NCBI RefSeq assembly: GCF_001277235.1 | Contig: NZ_CP012266.1 | Span: 4,030,001 to 4,094,000 of the forward strand | DNA length: 64,000 bases | Source: Cronobacter dublinensis subsp. dublinensis LMG 23823 | GTDB lineage: Bacteria; Pseudomonadota; Gammaproteobacteria; Enterobacterales; Enterobacteriaceae | Direction: 5' to 3' | Shown: in pieces, positions 21,198 through 31,877 of the stretch | Layout: the number at the start of each line of letters is the position of its first letter | How positions within the stretch are numbered: the first letter of the stretch is position 1 | Notes under the pieces: model-generated | Seen by the model: only the letters and a program-made list of their open reading frames with translations | Database searches by the model: none | Told to the model about the DNA's origin: nothing | Position numbers and translations under genes: made by a program

Positions 21198-21731
21198 TTA
21201 CTTCTTCTTAGCCTCTTTGGTACGCACGACTTCGTCGGCGTAACGAACACCCTTGCCTTTGTAAGGCTCAGGACGACGGTAGGCGCGCAGGTCAGCAGCA
21301 ACCTGGCCGATCAGCTGTTTATCAGCGCCTTTCAGCACGATTTCAGTCTGAGACGGACATTCTGCAGTGATACCCGCAGGCAGCTGATGATCAACGGGGT
21401 GAGAGAAACCCAGAGACAGGTTTACTACATTCCCTTTGATCGCTGCACGATAACCTACACCAACCAGCTGCAGCTTCTTAGTGAAGCCTTCGGTAACACC
21501 GATAACCATTGAATTCAGCAGGGCACGCGCGGTACCAGCCTGAGCCCAACCGTCCGCAAAACCAGCACGCGGACCGAAGGTCAGAGCATTATCTGCATGT
21601 TTGACTTCAACAGCATCGTTGAGAGTACGAGTCAGCTCGCCGTTTTTACCTTTGATCGTGATAACCTGACCGTTGAGTTTTACGTCAACGCCGGCAGGAA
21701 TAACGACCGGTGCTTTAGCAACACGAGACAT
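21198..21731 (-). CDS. rplF: 50S ribosomal protein L6
   Basis: 177 aa, two copies of the L6 fold. It lies near the factor-binding site of the large subunit. The second domain carries the conserved RRPEPYKGKGVRY. Confidence 0.98.
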   Translation of the reverse strand: MSRVAKAPVVIPAGVDVKLNGQVITIKGKNGELTRTLNDAVEVKHADNALTFGPRAGFADGWAQAGTARALLNSMVIGVTEGFTKKLQLVGVGYRAAIKGNVVNLSLGFSHPVDHQLPAGITAECPSQTEIVLKGADKQLIGQVAADLRAYRRPEPYKGKGVRYADEVVRTKEAKKK

Positions 21732-21743
21732 TCTTTCCTCCGA

Positions 21744-22136
21744 TTAGGCTACGTAGCAGATAATTTCGCCACCAAGACCAGCCTGGCGCGCTGCACGATC
21801 AGTCATAACACCTTTAGAGGTAGAAATAACCGCGATACCCAGGCCAGCCATAACTTTCGGCAGCTCATCTTTTTTCTTATAGATGCGCAGACCTGGGCGG
21901 CTGACACGCTGAATGCTTTCTACAACAGCTTTACCCTGGAAGTACTTAAGAGTTACTTCCAGTTCCGGCTTGGTGTCGCCTTCAACTTTGAAATCTTCAA
22001 TAAAACCTTCTTCCTTCAGCACGTTGGCGATTGCCACTTTCAGCTTGGAGGAAGGCATGGTGACCGCAGCTTTATTCGCGGCCTGACCGTTACGGATACG
22101 GGTCAGCATATCCGCGATCGGATCTTGCATGCTCAT
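21744..22136 (-). CDS. rpsH: 30S ribosomal protein S8
   Basis: 130 aa. It is a primary 16S-binding protein and, in E. coli, the translational repressor of the spc operon, acting at the rplE start. The C-terminal motif STSKGVMTDRAARQAGLGGE is conserved. Confidence 0.98.
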   Translation of the reverse strand: MSMQDPIADMLTRIRNGQAANKAAVTMPSSKLKVAIANVLKEEGFIEDFKVEGDTKPELEVTLKYFQGKAVVESIQRVSRPGLRIYKKKDELPKVMAGLGIAVISTSKGVMTDRAARQAGLGGEIICYVA

Positions 22137-22169
22137 CTGTCTTTACTCCCGTGATTCAATTGGTGACAA

Positions 22170-22475
22170 TTACCAGCTAGCCTTTTTCAGACCCGGGATT
22201 TCACCGCGCATAGCGGCTTCACGGACCTTAATACGGCTCAACCCGAACTTCCGCAGGAAAGCGTGCGGACGACCAGTTTGACGGCAGCGGTTACGCTGAC
22301 GAGACGGGCTGGAATCACGCGGCAGAGTCTGCAGCTTCAGAACAGCGTTCCAACGATCTTCGTCGGAAGCGTTCACATCAGAAATGATCGCTTTCAGTTC
22401 AGCGCGTTTAGCGAAGTATTTTTCAGCTAAAGCTACGCGCTTTACTTCGCGTGCTTTCATTGATTGCTTAGCCAT
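22170..22475 (-). CDS. rpsN: 30S ribosomal protein S14
   Basis: 101 aa, the long zinc-free (C-) form. Conserved marks are RDSSPSRQRNRCRQTGRPH and FGLSRIKVREAAMRGE. It is placed between rplE and rpsH. Confidence 0.98.
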   Translation of the reverse strand: MAKQSMKAREVKRVALAEKYFAKRAELKAIISDVNASDEDRWNAVLKLQTLPRDSSPSRQRNRCRQTGRPHAFLRKFGLSRIKVREAAMRGEIPGLKKASW

Positions 22476-22489
22476 GAAGTAACCCTACC

Positions 22490-23029
22490 TTACTTGCGGA
22501 ACGGGAAGTCAAAGGCAGCCAGCAGAGCACGGCCTTCTTCATCAGATTTCGCAGTAGTGGTAATGGTAATATCCAAACCACGAACGCGATCGACTTTGTC
22601 ATAGTCGATTTCCGGGAAGATGATCTGCTCACGGACACCCATGCTGTAATTGCCACGACCGTCGAAAGACTTAGCGGACAGGCCGCGGAAGTCACGAATA
22701 CGCGGTACAGCAATAGTGATCAGGCGCTCAAAGAACTCCCACATGCGTTCGCCACGCAGAGTTACTTTACAGCCGATCGGATAGCCCTGACGGATTTTGA
22801 AGCCTGCAACAGATTTGCGTGCTTTGGTGATCAGCGGTTTTTGACCGGAGATTGCTGCCAAGTCAGCTGCTGCGTTATCCAGCAGTTTCTTGTCAGCGAT
22901 CGCTTCACCAACACCCATGTTCAGGGTGATCTTCTCGACCCGAGGGACTTGCATGACAGAATTGTAGTTGAACTGAGTCATCAGTTTATTAACTACTTCG
23001 TCTTTGTAGTAATCATGCAGTTTCGCCAT
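22490..23029 (-). CDS. rplE: 50S ribosomal protein L5
   Basis: 179 aa. L5 is a 5S rRNA-binding protein. Conserved marks are TLNMGVGEA, KSVAGFKIRQGYPIGCKVTL and GNYSMGVREQIIFPEIDYD. In E. coli the mRNA around its start is the S8 target for feedback control. Confidence 0.98.
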   Translation of the reverse strand: MAKLHDYYKDEVVNKLMTQFNYNSVMQVPRVEKITLNMGVGEAIADKKLLDNAAADLAAISGQKPLITKARKSVAGFKIRQGYPIGCKVTLRGERMWEFFERLITIAVPRIRDFRGLSAKSFDGRGNYSMGVREQIIFPEIDYDKVDRVRGLDITITTTAKSDEEGRALLAAFDFPFRK

Positions 23030-23043
23030 CGTACTACTCCAAA

Positions 23044-23358
23044 TTACTTGATAGTTTCGCTGTTAGATTTGAAGAAACGGACTTTTTTGCCATCTTCGAA
23101 TCTAAAGCCTACACGGTCAGCCTTGCCGGTTGCCGCATTGAAGAGTGCAACGTTAGAAACCTGAATAGCAGCTTCTTTTTCAACGATGCCACCCGGTTGG
23201 TTCAGGGCCGGAACCGGCTTCTGATGTTTCTTAACCAGGTTGATACCTTCAACAATGACCTTGCCGGAAGACAGGACATTCTTAACTTTACCGCGCTTAC
23301 CTTTATCTTTACCGGTTAACACGATAACTTCGTCATCACGACGGATTTTAGCTGCCAT
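23044..23358 (-). CDS. rplX: 50S ribosomal protein L24
   Basis: 104 aa. It has the N-terminal KOW motif (DDEVIVLTGKDKGKRGKV). L24 initiates assembly of the large subunit. Confidence 0.98.
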   Translation of the reverse strand: MAAKIRRDDEVIVLTGKDKGKRGKVKNVLSSGKVIVEGINLVKKHQKPVPALNQPGGIVEKEAAIQVSNVALFNAATGKADRVGFRFEDGKKVRFFKSNSETIK

Positions 23359-23368
23359 GATTCGCTCC

Positions 23369-23740
23369 TTAGAGTACTTCTGGTGCCAGAGAGATGATTT
23401 TCATAAACTTCTCAGAACGAAGTTCACGAGTTACCGGCCCAAAAATACGCGTACCGATAGGCTGCTCGCTGTTGTTGTTCAGAAGAACACAAGCATTGCC
23501 ATCGAAGCGAACGACAGAACCGTCAGGGCGACGAACACCCTTCTTGGTGCGCACCACTACCGCCTTCAGCACATCACCTTTCTTAACTTTACCGCGAGGA
23601 ATTGCTTCCTTGATGGTAATTTTGATGATATCGCCGACGCCTGCGTAGCGACGGTGCGAGCCACCCAGAACCTTGATACACATTACGCGACGCGCGCCGG
23701 AGTTGTCGGCGACGTTCAGCATAGTCTGTTCTTGGATCAT
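23369..23740 (-). CDS. rplN: 50S ribosomal protein L14
   Basis: 123 aa, starting MIQEQTMLNVADNSGAR. L14 lies at the subunit interface. It is the first gene of the spc operon, downstream of the spc promoter. Confidence 0.99.
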   Translation of the reverse strand: MIQEQTMLNVADNSGARRVMCIKVLGGSHRRYAGVGDIIKITIKEAIPRGKVKKGDVLKAVVVRTKKGVRRPDGSVVRFDGNACVLLNNNSEQPIGTRIFGPVTRELRSEKFMKIISLAPEVL

Positions 23741-23821
23741 TTCAGTGCTCCGCTAATGTCAACTACTACTTCGGGACCTAAAAATCAGGTCGTTAAAAAT
23801 CCCCATAATCGAGGGCGCGGC

Positions 23822-23855
23822 ATTATAACACCGCTCACAGGATATGGGTAGAAAA
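23822..23855 (-). promoter_or_regulatory. spc operon promoter
   Basis: Minus-strand -10 TATAAT (23822-23827) followed by a GC-rich discriminator (GCCGCGCC). The -35 region is weak, but a T-rich stretch precedes it. The location between rpsQ and rplN and the surrounding sequence match the E. coli spc promoter. Confidence 0.75.
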
Positions 23856-23885
23856 AATAAACGGCTCATCGCTGAGCCGTTTATT
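23856..23885 (-). terminator. S10 operon terminator after rpsQ
   Basis: A perfect 13-bp stem (23856-23868 / 23873-23885, core ACGGCTCA / TGAGCCGT) with loop TCGC. On the minus strand it continues into TTTTTTC. It separates S10 operon transcription from the spc promoter. Confidence 0.85.
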
Positions 23886-23906
23886 CTGTTAGAGAGCGCT
23901 ACTCTA

Positions 23907-24351
<445 letters not shown>

Positions 24352-24352
<1 letters not shown>

Positions 24353-24762
24353 TACATCACCGTCTTAGTTACAAAGGTGGTTTTAATCGGCAGTTTCGCT
24401 GCTGCCAGCTTGAATGCTTCACGGGCCAGCTCTTCCGGCACACCATCCATTTCATACAGGACTTTACCCGGCTGAATCAAGGCAACCCAATACTCCACGT
24501 TACCTTTACCTTTACCCATACGCACTTCCAGCGGCTTTTCGGTGATCGGTTTGTCCGGGAATACACGGATCCAGATCTTACCCTGACGCTTAACTGCACG
24601 GGTCATTGCACGACGTGCTGCTTCGATCTGACGGGCAGTCAGACGACCACGGCCAACAGCTTTAAGACCGTAAGTGCCGAAGCTAACATCCGTACCCTGC
24701 GCCAGACCACGGTTGCGGCCTTTGTGCACTTTACGGAATTTTGTACGCTTTGGTTGTAACAT
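24352..24762 (-). CDS. rplP: 50S ribosomal protein L16
   Basis: 136 aa. L16 is important for A-site tRNA accommodation. It begins [19 protein letters not shown]. Arg81, the hydroxylation site in E. coli, falls in the conserved region VRMGKGKGN. Confidence 0.98.
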
Positions 24763-24774
24763 CAGCGACGCTCC

Positions 24775-25476
24775 TTATTTACGGCCTTTACGCTGCTGCT
24801 TTTTCGGTTGAGCAGCCGGTTTTTCCGGTTGTTCAACAGCAGCCATACCACCAAGGATCTCACCTTTGAAGATCCACACTTTAACGCCGATTACACCGTA
24901 AGTGGTGTGCGCTTCGGAGGTGTTGTAGTCGATGTCAGCGCGCAGAGTATGCAGCGGAACGCGACCTTCACGGTACCATTCGGTACGTGCGATCTCAGCG
25001 CCGCCCAGACGGCCGCTAACTTCAACTTTGATACCTTTAGCGCCCAGACGCATGGCGTTCTGAACAGCACGCTTCATAGCACGACGGAACATAACGCGAC
25101 GTTCCAGCTGAGAAGTGATGCTGTCAGCAACCAGTTTTGCGTCCAGTTCAGGTTTACGAACTTCGGCGATATTGATCTGTGCAGGCACGCCAGCGATGTC
25201 CGCTACGCCCTTACGCAGTTTTTCGACGTCTTCACCTTTCTTACCGATAACGATGCCCGGGCGAGCAGTGTGAATGGTCACACGGATGCTTTTAGCCGGA
25301 CGCTCGATAACGATACGAGATACAGACGCTTTAGCCAGTTCCTTGTTCAGGTACTGACGAACTTTAAAGTCGCTGTCCAGGTTGTCAGCGAATTCTTTGG
25401 TGTTCGCGAACCAGGTAGAGTTCCATGGTTTGACAATACCCAGGCGAATACCATTAGGATGTACTTTCTGACCCAT
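24775..25476 (-). CDS. rpsC: 30S ribosomal protein S3
   Basis: 233 aa. The KH domain (IVIGKKGEDVEKLR) is in the N-terminal half. S3 lines the mRNA entry tunnel and contributes to its helicase activity. The C-terminal tail is basic (QPKKQQRKGRK). Confidence 0.99.
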   Translation of the reverse strand: MGQKVHPNGIRLGIVKPWNSTWFANTKEFADNLDSDFKVRQYLNKELAKASVSRIVIERPAKSIRVTIHTARPGIVIGKKGEDVEKLRKGVADIAGVPAQINIAEVRKPELDAKLVADSITSQLERRVMFRRAMKRAVQNAMRLGAKGIKVEVSGRLGGAEIARTEWYREGRVPLHTLRADIDYNTSEAHTTYGVIGVKVWIFKGEILGGMAAVEQPEKPAAQPKKQQRKGRK

Positions 25477-25493
25477 TGCTAGTCTCCAGAGTC

Positions 25494-25835
<342 letters not shown>

Positions 25836-25839
25836 CTAC

Positions 25840-26118
25840 TTATTTCTTCTTGGCTTTTTTATCAGCCGCGTGACCGCGATAAGTACGGGTCGGTGCGAAT
25901 TCACCCAGTTTGTGACCGACCATTTCATCGGAAACAAAGACTGGAACGTGCTGACGACCATTATGGACAGCGATGGTCAAACCGATCATGTTTGGAAAGA
26001 TCGTTGAACGACGGGACCAAGTGCGCAGGGGCTTCTTGTCACCGCTTTCCACCGCTTTCTCTACCTTCTTCAGCAAGTGCAGGTCAATAAAAGGACCTTT
26101 CTTGAGAGAACGTGGCAT
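25840..26118 (-). CDS. rpsS: 30S ribosomal protein S19
   Basis: 92 aa. It is a head protein contacting S13. Conserved marks are [16 protein letters not shown] and [20 protein letters not shown]. Confidence 0.98.
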
Positions 26119-26134
26119 GGCTTATCCTCTAAAA

Positions 26135-28518
<2,384 letters not shown>

Positions 28519-28550
28519 TGTTTCAACCTCTCAATCGCTCAATGACCTGA

Positions 28551-28862
28551 TTAACCCAGGCTGATCTGCACGTCTACACCGGCAGCCAGATCCAGACGCA
28601 TCAGAGCATCAACGGTTTTCTCGGTTGGCTCAACGATGTCAACCAGACGCTTGTGAGTGCGGATTTCGTACTGATCGCGCGCGTCTTTGTTGACGTGCGG
28701 GGAGATCAGAACGGTAAAGCGCTCTTTGCGGGTCGGCAGCGGGATCGGACCACGGACTTGCGCACCAGTGCGCTTAGCAGTCTCGACGATTTCCGCGGTT
28801 GATTGATCGATCAGACGATGATCAAACGCTTTCAGGCGGATACGGATTCTTTGGTTCTGCAT
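28551..28862 (-). CDS. rpsJ: 30S ribosomal protein S10 (NusE)
   Basis: 103 aa, starting [19 protein letters not shown]. As NusE it pairs with NusB on boxA for rRNA antitermination, so it acts on the rrn operon in this window as well as in the ribosome. It is the first gene of the S10 operon. Confidence 0.99.
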
Positions 28863-29037
28863 GAGACCAGAGCTCCAATTATTTTATAGACGAAAATGAT
28901 TACTCCTCGAACCCATTACGATTGATGGGAGAGTGTAATCGTTCTTACGTAGCCCCCCGATTGGGAGCATTGTAGATAGCTAAACTTCAGCTATCAGGGC
29001 TCATATCGAACCCGCCGTCATTAATGACAGCCCGCGC
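28863..29037 (-). promoter_or_regulatory. S10 operon leader (L4-responsive)
   Basis: A long untranslated leader of about 170 nt. Hairpin-forming stretches include GATAGCTGAAGTTTAGCTATC and CTCCCAATCGGGGG, with T/A-rich runs near the rpsJ ribosome site. In E. coli this leader mediates attenuation and translational repression by L4. Sequence and spacing here fit that arrangement. Confidence 0.75.
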
Positions 29038-29065
29038 ATTATACGTAAATCTCACGCTGACGCAA
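29038..29065 (-). promoter_or_regulatory. S10 operon promoter
   Basis: Minus-strand -35 TTGCGT (29060-29065) and -10 TATAAT (29038-29043) with a 16-bp spacer, followed by the GC discriminator GCGCGGG. The remaining stretch from 29066 to 29240 before hopD holds no recognisable feature. Confidence 0.85.
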
Positions 29066-29240
29066 GCGCTGATTAGAAATTAAACATTCTCTCGTACTGT
29101 CTCGCATTACATTACAACGTGTCAGGCTGCACTATTGATTTGCTGGAAAGCCCTACGCGCACCTGAAATCTGGCGCTTCATCTCGCCTTTTACAGGGCCT
29201 ATTTTGTCTTGCACATGGATGATTCTTCGCAAGGATAAAA

Positions 29241-29708
29241 ATGGTTACGGTATGGATGTTTGGATACGTATTGCTAAACGCAGGGCTCGTGCTCAAGGAT
29301 CTGCGCCATGGTCTGTTACCCGACAGTCTGACCTGCCCCCTACTCTGGCTGGGCCTGTCGTACCATCTTATTTCCCGGCCAGACGCACTCTCCGATGCGG
29401 TAGCAGGCGCGCTTCTCGGTTATCTCTCATTGGCGCTGCTTTACTGGGCTTACCGATGGTTGCGGGGAGTTGAAGGGCTGGGCTATGGCGATGTGAAATA
29501 TGTTGCCGCGCTTAGCGCCTGGCATGGATGGCAGATGCTGGGTCTGTTGCTTATGACTGCCGCTCTACTGGGCCTTGCCGCGTCTTTTGTGATGTATCGG
29601 AAAAGAGAGCCGGCTCTTTTACGAAAAACCCCGCTGCCTTTTGGTCCATTTCTGGCAGCAGCAGGGTTGGTATGCAGTATCTCTACCTTCCAGATACTGA
29701 AGGTATAG
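29241..29708 (+). CDS. hopD: Short type-4 prepilin peptidase (leader peptidase HopD/GspO-like)
   Basis: 155 aa, an integral membrane aspartic protease of family A24. The two catalytic aspartates are D20 in DLRHGLLPD and D84 in GYGD. Several hydrophobic segments and the PFGP turn fit the family. The N-terminal cysteine-rich methyltransferase half of full PilD-type enzymes is absent. E. coli has a 225-residue gspO at the same locus. No pilin or secretion genes lie nearby, so its substrate is unknown. It converges with bfr, leaving 3 bp between the stops. Confidence 0.85.
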   Translation: MVTVWMFGYVLLNAGLVLKDLRHGLLPDSLTCPLLWLGLSYHLISRPDALSDAVAGALLGYLSLALLYWAYRWLRGVEGLGYGDVKYVAALSAWHGWQMLGLLLMTAALLGLAASFVMYRKREPALLRKTPLPFGPFLAAAGLVCSISTFQILKV

Positions 29709-29711
29709 ATG

Positions 29712-30188
29712 TCAGCTCTGTTCTTTAATCTGGGACTGAATGTAGTTCTGCAGGCCAATTTTGCTAATAAGATCCAATTCGGTTTCCAGCCAGTCGATAT
29801 GGTGCTCTTCATCCTCAAGGATTTTAATCATGATATCCCTGCTGACGTAGTCATGAATTGAATCAGCATAGGCGATCGCCTCGCGCAGATCTTTAGCGCC
29901 TTCCATCTCAAGCGTAAGGTCTGAACGCAGCATTTCTTCTACATCTTCGCCGATATGCAACTTGCCCAGGTCCTGAAGGTTAGGAATGCCTTCAAGAAAT
30001 AAGATACGCTCAATATAAATATCGGCGTGTTTCATCTCATCAATGGACTCATGATATTCAACATCGTTGAGGCGCATCAGGCCCCAGTTTTTGAACATTC
30101 TCGCATGGAGAAAGTACTGATTGATTGCGACAAGCTCGTTTCCCAATAATTTATTGAGATAATTTATTATCTTGATATCACCTTTCAT
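29712..30188 (-). CDS. bfr: Bacterioferritin
   Basis: 158 aa, full length. It forms a 24-subunit haem-containing iron store. The di-iron ferroxidase ligands are all present: E18, E51, H54, E94, E127 and H130. Met52 is the haem ligand shared between two subunits. The start is set at MKGDIKIIN (30188) by alignment. The frame extends seven codons upstream without conservation. It lies downstream of bfd, its ferredoxin partner. Confidence 0.97.
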   Translation of the reverse strand: MKGDIKIINYLNKLLGNELVAINQYFLHARMFKNWGLMRLNDVEYHESIDEMKHADIYIERILFLEGIPNLQDLGKLHIGEDVEEMLRSDLTLEMEGAKDLREAIAYADSIHDYVSRDIMIKILEDEEHHIDWLETELDLISKIGLQNYIQSQIKEQS

Positions 30189-30253
30189 TTTGCTTCCCTC
30201 CGCTTCCACTACATGAAGCGTAGATGGGCTGGCGAGGAAGTCAAAATCTGCGG

Positions 30254-30448
30254 TCAGGCAATTTCCTGATATTCAGGGATCTGCATCAGTTCGTCCTGCA
30301 TGATCTCGCGGGCGGCACGCACGCATTTACCACACTGGTTGCCGATCGGCATAAATTTGCGAAGCTGCTGGAAGGACTGGGGATGGTGCTGACGTACCGC
30401 CTGCCGTATTTTTTTATCGCTGATGCCATTACACAAACAAACGTACAT
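30254..30448 (-). CDS. bfd: Bacterioferritin-associated ferredoxin Bfd
   Basis: 64 aa. The [2Fe-2S] cluster is bound by C4, C6, C39 and C42 (VCLC and QCGKC). Bfd donates electrons to Bfr to release stored iron under iron shortage. The promoter carries a Fur-box-like sequence, which fits iron control. Confidence 0.97.
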   Translation of the reverse strand: MYVCLCNGISDKKIRQAVRQHHPQSFQQLRKFMPIGNQCGKCVRAAREIMQDELMQIPEYQEIA

Positions 30449-30475
30449 GATAACTCCCGTTCAGTTTATGCACAG

Positions 30476-30504
30476 ATTGTAAATGAGAATGGTTATGATT
30501 ACAA
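30476..30504 (-). promoter_or_regulatory. bfd promoter with overlapping Fur box
   Basis: Minus-strand -35 TTGTAA (30499-30504) and -10 TACAAT (30476-30481) with a 17-bp spacer. Between and over them, 30479-30497 matches the 19-bp Fur consensus at 13 of 19 positions by my count. Fur-Fe2+ binding there would block RNA polymerase. Confidence 0.75.
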
Positions 30505-30587
30505 CGAAGTAAAAGCAGACATTAACTCTGTGTTCCGGGGCGAATGAGAGGCTCAATCCCTTTCAGAAAATTTTTCCTTATAAAACA

Positions 30588-30611
30588 AAAAGGGCGCCGA
30601 AGCGCCCTTTT
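30588..30611 (-). terminator. str operon (tufA) terminator
   Basis: Stem AAAAGGGCGC (30588-30597) / GCGCCCTTTT (30602-30611) with loop CGAA, just downstream of tufA on the minus strand. Confidence 0.9.
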
Positions 30612-30625
30612 CAATTCTGGAAAAA

Positions 30626-31810
30626 TTAGCCCAGAACTTTAGCAACCACGCCCGCGCCAACGGTACGGCCGCCTTCGCGGATTGCGAAACGCAGACCGTC
30701 GTCCATCGCGATCGGGTGGATCAGGGTGACAACCATTTTGATGTTGTCGCCCGGCATTACCATCTCTACGCCTTCCGGCAGTTCGATGGTACCGGTTACG
30801 TCAGTCGTACGGAAGTAGAACTGCGGACGGTAGCCTTTGAAGAACGGAGTGTGACGACCGCCTTCATCTTTGGACAGAATGTACACTTCAGATTCGAACT
30901 TGGTGTGCGGCTTGATGGAGCCCGGCTTAGCCAGTACCTGACCACGTTCGATTTCTTCACGTTTGATACCACGCAGCAGAACACCTACGTTCTCGCCCGC
31001 ACGGCCTTCGTCCAGCAGTTTGCGGAACATTTCAACGCCGGTACAGGTGGATTTCGCGGTGTCTTTGATACCAACGATTTCAACTTCTTCACCAACCTTG
31101 ATGATACCGCGCTCTACACGACCGGTAACAACGGTACCACGACCAGAGATGGAGAATACGTCTTCGATCGGCAGCAGGAACGGCTTGTCAATCGCACGCT
31201 CCGGTTCCGGGATGTAAGAATCCAGGTGACCAGCCAGCTCGATGATTTTCTCTTCCCACTCAGCTTCGCCTTCCAGCGCTTTCAGCGCGGAACCGCGAAC
31301 GATCGGGGTGTCGTCGCCCGGGAAGTCATACTGAGACAGCAGCTCACGCACTTCCATCTCAACCAGTTCCAGCAGCTCTTCGTCATCAACCATGTCGCAT
31401 TTGTTCAGGAACACGATGATGTACGGAACGCCTACCTGACGACCCAGCAGGATGTGCTCACGGGTCTGCGGCATCGGGCCGTCAGTCGCAGCAACAACCA
31501 GGATAGCGCCGTCCATCTGAGCAGCACCGGTGATCATGTTTTTCACGTAGTCGGCGTGGCCCGGGCAGTCAACGTGCGCGTAGTGGCGAGTCGGGGTGTC
31601 ATATTCAACGTGAGAGGTGTTGATGGTGATACCACGAGCTTTTTCTTCCGGCGCGTTATCGATCTGATCGAATGCACGAGCAGAACCACCGTAGGTTTTA
31701 GCCAGAACGGTAGTGATGGCAGCAGTCAGGGTAGTTTTACCATGGTCAACGTGGCCGATAGTACCGACGTTGACGTGCGGTTTTGTACGTTCAAATTTTT
31801 CTTTAGACAC
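30626..31810 (-). CDS. tufA: Elongation factor Tu
   Basis: 394 aa. It delivers aminoacyl-tRNA to the ribosome as a GTP complex. The GTPase motifs are GHVDHGKT near residue 18, DCPGHADYV and NKCDM. The start is GTG at 31810 (VSKEKFERTKPH), as in E. coli tufA. The frame is open for 14 unconserved codons upstream. It is the last gene of the str operon. A second tuf copy, usual in enterics, is not in this window. Confidence 0.98.
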   Translation of the reverse strand: MSKEKFERTKPHVNVGTIGHVDHGKTTLTAAITTVLAKTYGGSARAFDQIDNAPEEKARGITINTSHVEYDTPTRHYAHVDCPGHADYVKNMITGAAQMDGAILVVAATDGPMPQTREHILLGRQVGVPYIIVFLNKCDMVDDEELLELVEMEVRELLSQYDFPGDDTPIVRGSALKALEGEAEWEEKIIELAGHLDSYIPEPERAIDKPFLLPIEDVFSISGRGTVVTGRVERGIIKVGEEVEIVGIKDTAKSTCTGVEMFRKLLDEGRAGENVGVLLRGIKREEIERGQVLAKPGSIKPHTKFESEVYILSKDEGGRHTPFFKGYRPQFYFRTTDVTGTIELPEGVEMVMPGDNIKMVVTLIHPIAMDDGLRFAIREGGRTVGAGVVAKVLG

Positions 31811-31877
31811 GGCTATATTCCTTACTATAGTGCCCCCTCGCCGAGAGGGCACGGGACTTTGGTTTTAACCCTGCGGC

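Noticed and set aside
29066..29240. Remnant of the missing N-terminal half of hopD upstream of its start
   Set aside because: The frames upstream show no similarity to the N-terminal prepilin peptidase region, so a recent frameshift is not supported.
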